Source: Actinomycetes bacterium
GTDB taxonomy: Bacteria > Actinomycetota > Actinomycetes > Actinomycetales > Demequinaceae
Length of the DNA stretch: 16,170 bases
NCBI GenBank assembly: GCA_023428185.1
Contig: JAEYYZ010000173.1
Span: 1 to 16,170, forward strand
Reading direction: 5' to 3'
The notes beneath the pieces were generated by a model that searched no databases, was not told the DNA's origin, and saw only the letters and a list, made by a program, of their open reading frames with translations. Position 1 is the stretch's first letter. Each line of letters opens with the position of its first letter. The position numbers and the translations under genes are program-made. Below are positions 7,507 through 14,195 of this stretch, one piece after another.

Positions 7507-8432
7507 TTGCCGGAACGCAACTCCTCGACCCACGCGTGGGCCGCAGCAAAATCGGCATCGGCGGTACCTGGGAGCACGGGCGTGAGTTCCGCATGCGCGG
7601 CAGGGTAGGAGCCGAGGAACACCACCACGGGGCACGTGCGCTTGAGGCCAATGAGGGCTTCTGCCACGCGCGCCTCGGCGATGTGACCCAAGGCGTCCAT
7701 GGAGAACGAGTACTCGCCGGGTTTGTCGCCAATAGGGCGGCTCTCGATGCGCGACAAGTTCACCCCACGGGCGGCGAACTGCTCCAGCATTTCCAGGAGC
7801 GAACCGGCCTTGTCTGAAGGCAAGTGCACTACGAGGGTGGTCTTGTCAGCACCCGTCGGCGCCGGCAACGTGCCCGGCCTGCCCACTTTGACAAAGCGAG
7901 TGGCGGCCTGCGCGGAGTCGGCCACGTTCTGCGCAATCAAGGTGAGTCCCCACCGCTGAGCGGAGCCGGGAGGAGCGAGCGCAGCGTCGTACTCTCCCGT
8001 GCCTTCCGCCAAAGCCTGGGCAGCCGCCGCATTGGACGATGCCGTGAGCTGGGTGGCATCGGGAAGGTTGGCAGCCAACCATCGGCGGCATTGCGCGAGT
8101 GCGTGGGAGTGCGCGGCAACGCTCGAGATCTCGTCTAGCCCAAAAGGTTGCGTTGCCACGAGTTCAAAACTCACGGGCAAGACGATCTCGCCCAGAATCA
8201 CCAAAGGTGCGCCAGCAGCGAGGGTGTCAAGAGTGGCGGTGACTCCGCCTTCCACCGTGTTTTCCATGGCCACCACGGCATAGTCCACGTCACCTGACCG
8301 CACGGCCGCGAGCGCGGCGGGCACATCAATGACCGGCATAAACTCAGCGGTGGAGGCATCCACCATGAGCCTCAGCGCCGCTTCAGTGAAGGTGCCCTCA
8401 GGGCCCAGGTACGCGTAGCGGGGCAACGTCAC
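7503..8432 (-). CDS. pheA: Prephenate dehydratase
   Basis: A 309-residue monofunctional enzyme converting prephenate to phenylpyruvate, the committed step to phenylalanine. Seen: the start YLGPEGTFTEAAL (8-20), AMENTVEGGV (55-64), the catalytic TRF motif (178-180), and a C-terminal ACT regulatory domain from about 198 carrying ESRP (230-233), the phenylalanine-binding motif. Feedback inhibition by phenylalanine is therefore expected from family knowledge. There is no chorismate mutase domain. The GTG start overlaps the stop of the upstream glycosyltransferase gene as GTGA, with Shine-Dalgarno GAGGAG 8 bases before it, so translation is probably coupled. The stop codon overlaps the lipid kinase stop. 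Confidence 0.97.
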   Translation of the reverse strand: MTLPRYAYLGPEGTFTEAALRLMVDASTAEFMPVIDVPAALAAVRSGDVDYAVVAMENTVEGGVTATLDTLAAGAPLVILGEIVLPVSFELVATQPFGLDEISSVAAHSHALAQCRRWLAANLPDATQLTASSNAAAAQALAEGTGEYDAALAPPGSAQRWGLTLIAQNVADSAQAATRFVKVGRPGTLPAPTGADKTTLVVHLPSDKAGSLLEMLEQFAARGVNLSRIESRPIGDKPGEYSFSMDALGHIAEARVAEALIGLKRTCPVVVFLGSYPAAHAELTPVLPGTADADFAAAHAWVEELRSGN

Positions 8433-9256
8433 TGCGGTGGCTCCTCGAGCTGGTCTTTGCGAGCACGGGTGGCGCGGCTAGCCGCGTGGCCTGCCGCGTG
8501 CAGGGTGTCTTCCATCACGTGCTGAGTGGACTCAAGGCTGCCGCGGATGCGGCGAGAACTCAGTGCGATCATGACGTCACGGTACTGGTTGGCGCGCCTC
8601 AAAGCCCGCGAACCCGGCGTGTGGAGTTTGTGGCGGATCTCGCATTCCACTTCCGTCACGGCAAAACCGGCCTGCAGTACGTCCAGAGTCATCGCGGGGT
8701 CCAGCCCGGCTCCGCGCGCCAACGGCATGGCCGCTTCCAATGCCTCCCTGGTGATGCACCGGATGCGGCTCAAAGGTTGAAGGGCAGTCCATTGGGACGC
8801 CGAGTAGATGGCCCGCCGTGCCGCACTTGCAGCCAGACCCTGGTTGGGCACCCCGCGGTCGACGAGCGCAATGGCGAGGTCCGCGACTCCTTCCTCCACC
8901 GTCAGCACTAGAGGTGCAGCCCCAGTGGCGTAGTTGCCGAGTCCGCCATCGAGTAGCAGGATCGAACGGGGTTCCTCATCGTCTTCATCACGCATTGCGA
9001 TGACGGCCGCACCGGTTTCGATGCACGCAGTGCGACCCCGCTTGTGAGGGTGTCTCACCACTACTGCGCCAGCCTTGCGGGCGAGGTCCTGCGTGTTGTC
9101 TGTGGAGCCGTCGTCCACCACAAGTACCAGGTCGATTCCAGGAATGGCACGCACAGCACGCACCGTGGCGGCGATGCGTTTGGCATGGTCTCTTGCCAGA
9201 ATGAGCGCGGCGGTGCGCGGACCCTCTGCTGATGCCTGACTCGGCCGCTCTGCCAC
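8429..9256 (-). CDS. GT2-like glycosyltransferase with an incomplete DXD motif
   Basis: A 275-residue protein with a GT-A fold. Seen: ALILARDHAKRIAATV (17-32) and LVVDDGSTDNTQDLA (45-59), both standard for family 2 glycosyltransferases. The position expected to hold DAD/DXD reads LLLDGGLGN (100-108), so the second metal-binding Asp is Gly105. No transmembrane segment is evident; the C-terminus is charged and helical. Family knowledge: GT2 enzymes move sugar from a nucleotide sugar to lipid, polysaccharide or small acceptors and usually need the DXD for metal. Activity is therefore uncertain here. The GTG start at 9256 has no Shine-Dalgarno but a TAGGCT hexamer 6 bases upstream. It is translationally coupled to pheA. 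The link to phenylalanine synthesis is unknown and may be only positional. Confidence 0.82.
   Translation of the reverse strand: MAERPSQASAEGPRTAALILARDHAKRIAATVRAVRAIPGIDLVLVVDDGSTDNTQDLARKAGAVVVRHPHKRGRTACIETGAAVIAMRDEDDEEPRSILLLDGGLGNYATGAAPLVLTVEEGVADLAIALVDRGVPNQGLAASAARRAIYSASQWTALQPLSRIRCITREALEAAMPLARGAGLDPAMTLDVLQAGFAVTEVECEIRHKLHTPGSRALRRANQYRDVMIALSSRRIRGSLESTQHVMEDTLHAAGHAASRATRARKDQLEEPPQ
8441..8446 (-). promoter_or_regulatory. Shine-Dalgarno of pheA
   Basis: GAGGAG on the minus strand, 8 bases before the GTG at 8432 and inside the end of the upstream gene. This allows pheA to be translated from the shared message. Confidence 0.7.
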
Positions 9257-9262
9257 GTGCCC

Positions 9263-9268
9263 AGCCTA
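9263..9268 (-). promoter_or_regulatory. Candidate leaderless -10 of the glycosyltransferase-pheA unit
   Basis: TAGGCT on the minus strand, 6 bases before the GTG at 9256. The rest of the 115-base gap to pgm shows only a short AACCG/CGGTT inverted repeat (about 9316-9330). Confidence 0.45.
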
Positions 9269-9359
9269 GCGTCGGCCGCTGGCAAGGCAAAGTGGGCTTT
9301 ACCTCATTGTGGTGAAACCGTGACCCGGTTCAACTCTCCGTGGCCGCACGCCCGCATGA

Positions 9360-9365
9360 CACACT
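9360..9365 (+). promoter_or_regulatory. Weaker candidate leaderless -10 of pgm
   Basis: CACACT preceded by TGA (extended -10 form) and followed by 6 bases to the ATG at 9372. It differs from TAnnnT at the first base. No Shine-Dalgarno is seen. Confidence 0.25.
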
Positions 9366-9371
9366 GAATGC

Positions 9372-11051
9372 ATGCATGAACGCGCCGGAACTGTCGCCCT
9401 GCCCCAGGACCTCATAGACCCCAGTGCTTTGCTGGGCGATTACTACGACAAGGTCCCCGACCCTGGCATCGCGGAGCAGCGAGTGGCGTTTGGCACCTCC
9501 GGCCACCGCGGTTCTGCGTTCGACACTGCCTTTAACGAGGCGCACATTGTGGCGATCACTGCGGCGATCGTGGAGTACCGCAAAGAGCAAGGGACAGACG
9601 GTCCACTCTTTCTAGGGATCGACACTCACGCCTTGTCGCTTCCCGCCATGGAAACCGCCATCGAGGTGCTTGCGGCTGCTGAGGTGGAGGTACGCGTGGA
9701 CGCGCGGGGACGGTTCACGCCCACGCCCGCGGTGAGTCACGCCATCTTGGTGGCGAACGGTTCGCTGGATCCCCAAGGGCTTCGCACGTCTGGCCGAGGG
9801 CTCGCGGACGGCGTCGTGGTGACGCCTTCGCACAACCCGCCTCGCGATGGCGGATTCAAGTACAACCCTCCACACGGCGGACCCGCCGACACCGACGCCA
9901 CCGGTTGGATCGCGGCTCGCGCCAACGAGTTGCTCACCGGAGGTGCATGGAAGCAGGTCAAGCGCATCCCATACTCGCGGGCACGCAACGCGGAGACCGT
10001 GCGGCCCTACGACTTCATGGCTGCGTACGTAGCGGACTTGCCTTCAGTGGTGGACATTGAGGCCATCCGTCGCGCAGGAGTGCGTATAGGTGCCGACCCG
10101 CTGGGCGGCGCGGCGGTGGACTACTGGGGCGCCATCGCGGAAGATCACCACCTCAATCTCACCGTGGTCAACCCTGAGGTAGACCCCCGCTGGTCCTTCA
10201 TGACGTTGGACTGGGACGGCAAGATCCGTATGGACTGCTCCTCGCCGTACGCCATGGCAAGCTTGCGCACGCTCATGGAGGGCGCTAGCGCACCATACGA
10301 CATTGCCACCGGCAACGACGCCGATTCTGACCGCCACGGCATCGTCACCCCTGATGGTGGGCTCATGAACCCAAACCACTACTTGGCCGCCGCCATCTCG
10401 TATCTGTACGGCGGAGCTCGCCCGCAGTGGAGCGCCGATGCCGCTATCGGCAAGACTCTCGTCTCGTCCTCGCTGATAGACAGGGTGGGCAAGCAGTTGG
10501 GCCGCACGGTGTTGGAAGTACCGGTGGGATTCAAGTGGTTTGTGCCGGGCCTGCTCAGTGGTGAGGTGGCCTTTGGCGGCGAGGAATCAGCCGGGGCGTC
10601 GTTCTTGCGGCGCGATGGCAGAGTGTGGAGCACGGATAAGGACGGGCTCATCTTGTGTCTGCTGGGCGCCGAGATGATCGCCACTACAGGCAGCTCTCCC
10701 AGCACCATTCACGCAGGGCTCGTGGAAAGCCTGGGCGAGTCCTGGTACGCGCGCGTGGACGCCGCGGCTACCCCCGCGCAAAAAGCCACGCTTGGCAAAC
10801 TTTCCCCCGAGCAGGTGCGCGCCACCTCATTGGCAGGCCAGCCCATTACCGCCAAACTCACCTCTGCTCCCGGCAATGGTGCTGGCATTGGCGGGCTCAA
10901 GGTCACTACGGCCGATGCTTGGTTCGCCGCCCGCCCTTCTGGCACCGAGGACGTGTACAAGATCTATGCAGAGTCCTTTGTCTCCGCAGAGCACTTGACC
11001 GAGGTGCAGTCCGCCGCACGCGAGGTAGTGTCTGAGGCCCTCGAAGGCTAG
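9372..11051 (+). CDS. pgm: Phosphoglucomutase (alpha-D-glucose phosphate-specific)
   Basis: A 559-residue enzyme interconverting glucose 1-phosphate and glucose 6-phosphate, linking glycolysis to glycogen, trehalose and UDP-glucose synthesis in the cytoplasm. Seen: FGTSGHRG (40-47), the active-site serine S153 in VTPSHNPP (150-157), the magnesium loop GNDADSDRHG (314-323), the specificity loop GGEESAGASF (402-411), and the phosphate-binding RPSGTED (521-527). Length and motifs match the bacterial Pgm type (about 545-560 residues) rather than the shorter ManB/GlmM type. The ATG at 9372 is used; neighbouring ATGs at 9356, 9368 and 9376 are out of frame. The gene is divergent from the glycosyltransferase. 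Its TAG stop overlaps the TAG stop of the convergent GH43 gene in the palindrome CTAG. Confidence 0.97.
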   Translation: MHERAGTVALPQDLIDPSALLGDYYDKVPDPGIAEQRVAFGTSGHRGSAFDTAFNEAHIVAITAAIVEYRKEQGTDGPLFLGIDTHALSLPAMETAIEVLAAAEVEVRVDARGRFTPTPAVSHAILVANGSLDPQGLRTSGRGLADGVVVTPSHNPPRDGGFKYNPPHGGPADTDATGWIAARANELLTGGAWKQVKRIPYSRARNAETVRPYDFMAAYVADLPSVVDIEAIRRAGVRIGADPLGGAAVDYWGAIAEDHHLNLTVVNPEVDPRWSFMTLDWDGKIRMDCSSPYAMASLRTLMEGASAPYDIATGNDADSDRHGIVTPDGGLMNPNHYLAAAISYLYGGARPQWSADAAIGKTLVSSSLIDRVGKQLGRTVLEVPVGFKWFVPGLLSGEVAFGGEESAGASFLRRDGRVWSTDKDGLILCLLGAEMIATTGSSPSTIHAGLVESLGESWYARVDAAATPAQKATLGKLSPEQVRATSLAGQPITAKLTSAPGNGAGIGGLKVTTADAWFAARPSGTEDVYKIYAESFVSAEHLTEVQSAAREVVSEALEG

Positions 11052-12529
11052 CCGCGTGGGCTGTACACGAACCGTTGCAGCGCGGGGGAGCCAGAGCGGG
11101 CGACCACACCCAACACGCGGCCCGTAAAACCACCCGCTACTTCCGAGGACAAGTAGCGGCCGTCGTATCTGCCTAGTTCCACGATGCCCTCGCTCGCCTC
11201 CACGGTAAGCACCACATCGTCTGGCCCCCGGTTCTGAGCAACGTCCGCGCGGATCCCCACATGGACAGGACCGTCACCCACCCGTGCACTTGCGCCTTGG
11301 TGGTCCACATCCCCGATGCGCACCACCGCACTCGCCGTGCCCGCAGACACGCGCACCGCGTACCAATGCCGCTCATCCATGCGTAGCACCACGTCAACCT
11401 CGCCGTCCACTGGATCCACGGTCACCTGGGCATCCCAGAAGAGGTCGCGCGTGCGCGTGAAGATGCCGGACATGGTGCCGGACCGCGCCTGGGCGGGCTT
11501 GAGTGCCAAGCCGCGCCCCGGCATCGGCTCGCTGAAATCGACAAGGGGGAGACCTGGACTGATCCACCGCGGGTGGTCGATGCCGTGGGTGAAGTCCTCG
11601 TCAAAGCCATGCTCGGGTGCCGGGACAGTGAAGGCATCCTCCACGAACACGGGCCAGTCGTCCGCCCATTCCACCCCCGCAAGAAAGGTCTCCCGCCCGT
11701 TCACGTGTTGCCGTGGCACCCAACCGACCGTGCGCACCCCTAGGTAGACGGCAGCCCAGGAGCCGTCTGGGCGCTCCACCAAGTCCGAGTGCCCCACGTT
11801 CTCCACGGGATGAGAGGTTGACCGGTGGCTGAAGATGGGGTTGTGCGGTGCGCCCTCAAAGGGGCCTTGAGCGGTACGGGCTCGAGCGACCGTCACTGCG
11901 TGCCCTCGCTCCGTGCCGCCCTCCGCAATCACCAAGTACCACCAGTCACCTCGCTGGTAGATGTGCGGACCCTCCGGCCATTGAAGCCCAGAACCGGCCC
12001 ACACTTTGCGCGGCGTTTCAAGCACCTCACCCGTCACGGAGTCAATGGCTGCTTGGTGAATTCCTTGTGGCACCCAATCACTGATGGCGCAATAGGTCAC
12101 CAAGCAGGTTCCGTCCTCGGCCCATGCAATGTCTGGGTCAAAGCCGTCTAGCCCGGCGATCAGCACAGGATCAGACCACGGGCCTTCAGGCTTGTCTGCT
12201 GTGAAGAGCACGTGTCCATCAGGACCTTCTACGGCGGTGGTGATGAGGTAGAAGCGGCCCTCGTGGTGACGCAAGGTAGGCGCGTAGATGCCCATGCTCG
12301 GCCGGTATGCCCCAGCCTCAAACTGCGAGGTGCGCGTGATGACGTGACCCACTTGCTCCCACCTCACGAGGTCGCGACTGTGCCACAACGGCACCCCCGG
12401 GAAGAACTCGAAACTCGATTGCGCAAGGTAGTAATCCTCGCCCACGCGGCATACGGATGGGTCCGGATAGAAGCCGGCGACGACAGGCCGCAGGCTGCTC
12501 GCCATGACGCCGGAAGGGTTTGCAGTCAT
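11048..12529 (-). CDS. Intracellular glycoside hydrolase family 43 (beta-xylosidase/arabinofuranosidase type)
   Basis: A 493-residue protein with a five-bladed beta-propeller GH43 domain followed by a C-terminal beta-sandwich domain (from about 310) like those of GH43 beta-xylosidases. Seen: catalytic base D23 in GFYPDPS (19-25), pKa-modulating D131 in GFDPDI (129-134), and proton donor E186 in PEGPHIY (185-191). There is no signal peptide, so it probably hydrolyses imported oligosaccharides. Family knowledge: xylo-oligosaccharides or arabinose side chains; the exact sugar is not predictable. The ATG at 12529 has Shine-Dalgarno GAGGAG 9 bases upstream, which is preferred over an in-frame GTG at 12553 that lies upstream of that site. 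No sugar regulator or ABC transporter is adjacent; the nearest permease is the MFS at 14196. It shares its stop with pgm. Confidence 0.92.
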   Translation of the reverse strand: MTANPSGVMASSLRPVVAGFYPDPSVCRVGEDYYLAQSSFEFFPGVPLWHSRDLVRWEQVGHVITRTSQFEAGAYRPSMGIYAPTLRHHEGRFYLITTAVEGPDGHVLFTADKPEGPWSDPVLIAGLDGFDPDIAWAEDGTCLVTYCAISDWVPQGIHQAAIDSVTGEVLETPRKVWAGSGLQWPEGPHIYQRGDWWYLVIAEGGTERGHAVTVARARTAQGPFEGAPHNPIFSHRSTSHPVENVGHSDLVERPDGSWAAVYLGVRTVGWVPRQHVNGRETFLAGVEWADDWPVFVEDAFTVPAPEHGFDEDFTHGIDHPRWISPGLPLVDFSEPMPGRGLALKPAQARSGTMSGIFTRTRDLFWDAQVTVDPVDGEVDVVLRMDERHWYAVRVSAGTASAVVRIGDVDHQGASARVGDGPVHVGIRADVAQNRGPDDVVLTVEASEGIVELGRYDGRYLSSEVAGGFTGRVLGVVARSGSPALQRFVYSPRG

Positions 12530-12538
12530 GCGGTTGTG

Positions 12539-12544
12539 CTCCTC
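12539..12544 (-). promoter_or_regulatory. Shine-Dalgarno of the GH43 gene
   Basis: GAGGAG on the minus strand, 9 bases before the ATG at 12529. It decides the start. Confidence 0.75.
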
Positions 12545-12586
12545 ACGTCCCACTACGTGACCACGCTACCCGCCGTGAGTCGCTAC

Positions 12587-12603
12587 GCCAGGAGCCTCCT
12601 GGC
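12587..12603. promoter_or_regulatory. 17-base palindrome between GH43 and lipoprotein genes
   Basis: GCCAGGAG and CTCCTGGC flank a single C: a perfect 8-1-8 inverted repeat. It lies 58 bases upstream of the GH43 ATG and 19 bases upstream of the lipoprotein GTG. A one-base loop makes an RNA hairpin poor, so a DNA operator is more likely. No regulator is adjacent. Confidence 0.4.
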
Positions 12604-12609
12604 TCGTGC

Positions 12610-12615
12610 CACGCT
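12610..12615 (+). promoter_or_regulatory. Weaker candidate leaderless -10 of the first LppM-like gene
   Basis: CACGCT preceded by TGC and followed by 6 bases to the GTG at 12622. It has the same form as the site before pgm. A GAGG at 12616-12619 is too close to the GTG to be a good Shine-Dalgarno. Confidence 0.25.
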
Positions 12616-12621
12616 GAGGCG

Positions 12622-13329
12622 GTGAATGTCATTGCCCAGCGCTTACGGCGTTCCTCGGTGGCCGCAGCTAGTGCGCTTGCCACAGTGCTGCTCCTGTCCG
12701 GATGCTTGAGATTCACGGCGGACCTGGAGGTTTCGCAAGAGAACACCGTGACCGGCGAGTATGTGGTGGCCGTGCCCACCGGCACTGGCGAGTCGCTCGG
12801 AATGTCAGACAAAGACGTTGCGACGGAATTGTGGGGCGACACCGAGATTGGCGACGGTCTTAGCAACGCCACCATTGACGGCTACCGCGACGGCGGGTGG
12901 TCGGGCATCGTGGTGCGCTTCACCGACGAGCCTTTGTCCGCATTCGCGCCCACCGCCGACCACTGGGGCATTACTCGCCAGGGAGAGACGTTTGTGGTGA
13001 GCGGAGTGATGTCGGGTTCTGCGCTCTCCGCCGGGGAAGCCGAGGCGGGGCAGACGCCGCCCGATGTCAAGGTGAGCCTCACGTTCCCGGGGGCCGTGAC
13101 ATCGGCGAACGGCGAGGTGACAGGCCGCACCGTCACGTGGATCATCACCCAGGAAAACACGTCGCTATCCGCCACGGCCGATGCCCAACCCACGCCAGAC
13201 AGGGCCCGCACCCTCGCCTTTCTGGTGGCCACCATTTTGGCCGGGGCGGGGATCGCGTATTGGTGGGCCGGGCGCGTGGGTCAGGCACGTAGGCGCGGCG
13301 CTCCTGCAGGAGGCACAATCAGAGAGTGA
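12622..13329 (+). CDS. LppM-like lipoprotein (first of a tandem pair)
   Basis: A 235-residue predicted lipoprotein. Seen: positively charged QRLRR, a hydrophobic signal, the lipobox LLSGC with lipidated C28, an extracytoplasmic domain, a hydrophobic segment near the C-terminus (about 203-224) and a short basic tail. The domain carries YRDGGWSG, RQGETFVVSG, LTFPGAVTS and GEVTGRTVTW, which recur in the next gene. Family knowledge: LppM of Mycobacterium tuberculosis has a lipoprotein signal, a beta-rich domain and a C-terminal membrane anchor, and binds phosphatidylinositol mannosides; the role here is unknown. The GTG at 12622 gives a proper signal peptide. Open frame further upstream (from 12520) adds a Cys- and Arg-rich stretch that would spoil the signal and overlaps the GH43 gene. 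It overlaps the next gene by 4 bases (GTGA). Confidence 0.8.
   Translation: MNVIAQRLRRSSVAAASALATVLLLSGCLRFTADLEVSQENTVTGEYVVAVPTGTGESLGMSDKDVATELWGDTEIGDGLSNATIDGYRDGGWSGIVVRFTDEPLSAFAPTADHWGITRQGETFVVSGVMSGSALSAGEAEAGQTPPDVKVSLTFPGAVTSANGEVTGRTVTWIITQENTSLSATADAQPTPDRARTLAFLVATILAGAGIAYWWAGRVGQARRRGAPAGGTIRE
13308..13313 (+). promoter_or_regulatory. Shine-Dalgarno of the second LppM-like gene
   Basis: AGGAGG, 12 bases before the GTG at 13326, inside the end of the first lipoprotein gene. The spacing is longer than usual. Confidence 0.55.
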
Positions 13330-14159
13330 GAAACTCTCGACTCGTCTTGGGCGGCATCGTCTGCGCTGCAGCGCTCATCCTGTCCGGTTGCGTCAAGGTG
13401 CATACAGAGTCTGCGTTTTCGGATCACGACACCGTGAACCAGACGGTCATCATCGCGGTGGACCCCGATGTGCTCGCCCAAGTGGGCGCCGACCCGTCAG
13501 ACCTCAGCCCGGATGCCTTCCAGGAGCGCATTCCCGCGGACCAAGCGGGGCGAGTCACCATTGAGGAGTACGTGGACGGCGAATTGCGAGGCGTCCGTAT
13601 CGAGGCACGTGACCTCACCTTTGACGAACTTGCGAGCGCAGGAGCCCTGCTTCAGGAAGGCGCGGGGGCTCAAGGAAGCGATGAGCCCGGCTTTGGAACC
13701 GAAGGGCTTCTGGGTGGGGCAACCGCGCCCCAGGTTGAACGTCAAGGGGACCAGTACGTGGTCACGATTCCCGCCCTCGATGCGACTGCCTCCGTTCCCG
13801 GTGTCGATGCCTCCACCGTTGGCCGATTCATCAACTTTGAATCAAAGTTCACCTTTCCCGGACCCGTGGTGTCGAGCACACACGGTGACGTGAACGGCAA
13901 GACGGTGACCTTGTCCTTTGAAGACATTCAGTCAGGGGAAGACATCACTATTCGTGCCGTAGGCAATGAAGCTATCGCGTGGGGGCCCATCATCACGTGG
14001 GGGATCATTGGCCTCGCGGTGCTGGTGATCCTCGGAGGAGGAATAGCGCTCGGTGTACTCGAGCTGCGCAAACGCCGCCCCCAACTTCCCGAGCCCCAAC
14101 CGACGGATGGTTTAGGCGCAGGCGTACTCGAACCAGAGAGCACTCCCCCCGCGCAGTAG
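13326..14159 (+). CDS. LppM-like lipoprotein (second of a tandem pair)
   Basis: A 277-residue paralogue of the preceding protein. Seen: basic start MRNSR, hydrophobic signal, lipobox LILSGC with lipidated C22, extracytoplasmic domain, one transmembrane segment at about 220-243 followed by ELRKRRP, and a Pro/Glu-rich cytoplasmic tail. Shared motifs with the first copy: YVDGELRG, RQGDQYVVTI, FTFPGPVVS and GDVNGKTVTL. It has an insertion rich in Gly/Ala/Glu in the middle (about 108-137) that the first copy lacks. The dual anchoring (lipid plus C-terminal helix) matches LppM architecture. The GTG start overlaps the previous stop as GTGA, so the two are probably translated together and may act as a heteromer (inference). 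The MFS gene follows after 36 bases. Confidence 0.82.
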   Translation: MRNSRLVLGGIVCAAALILSGCVKVHTESAFSDHDTVNQTVIIAVDPDVLAQVGADPSDLSPDAFQERIPADQAGRVTIEEYVDGELRGVRIEARDLTFDELASAGALLQEGAGAQGSDEPGFGTEGLLGGATAPQVERQGDQYVVTIPALDATASVPGVDASTVGRFINFESKFTFPGPVVSSTHGDVNGKTVTLSFEDIQSGEDITIRAVGNEAIAWGPIITWGIIGLAVLVILGGGIALGVLELRKRRPQLPEPQPTDGLGAGVLEPESTPPAQ

Positions 14160-14176
14160 CAGTCAGAGTGGGCGGC

Positions 14177-14183
14177 AGGTGAG
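14177..14183 (+). promoter_or_regulatory. Shine-Dalgarno-like site of the MFS gene
   Basis: AGGTGAG ends 12 bases before the GTG at 14196. It is moderate in match and long in spacing; no better in-frame start was seen. Confidence 0.4.
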
Positions 14184-14195
14184 ACCATAGCCCTC

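Noticed and set aside
9316..9330. AACCG-tgacc-CGGTT inverted repeat between the glycosyltransferase and pgm
   Set aside because: It is a 5-bp stem without flanking pairing or a T-run; such short repeats are expected by chance.
12587..12603. Intrinsic terminator at the 17-base palindrome
   Set aside because: The loop is a single base and no T-run follows on either strand, and both neighbouring genes start here rather than end.
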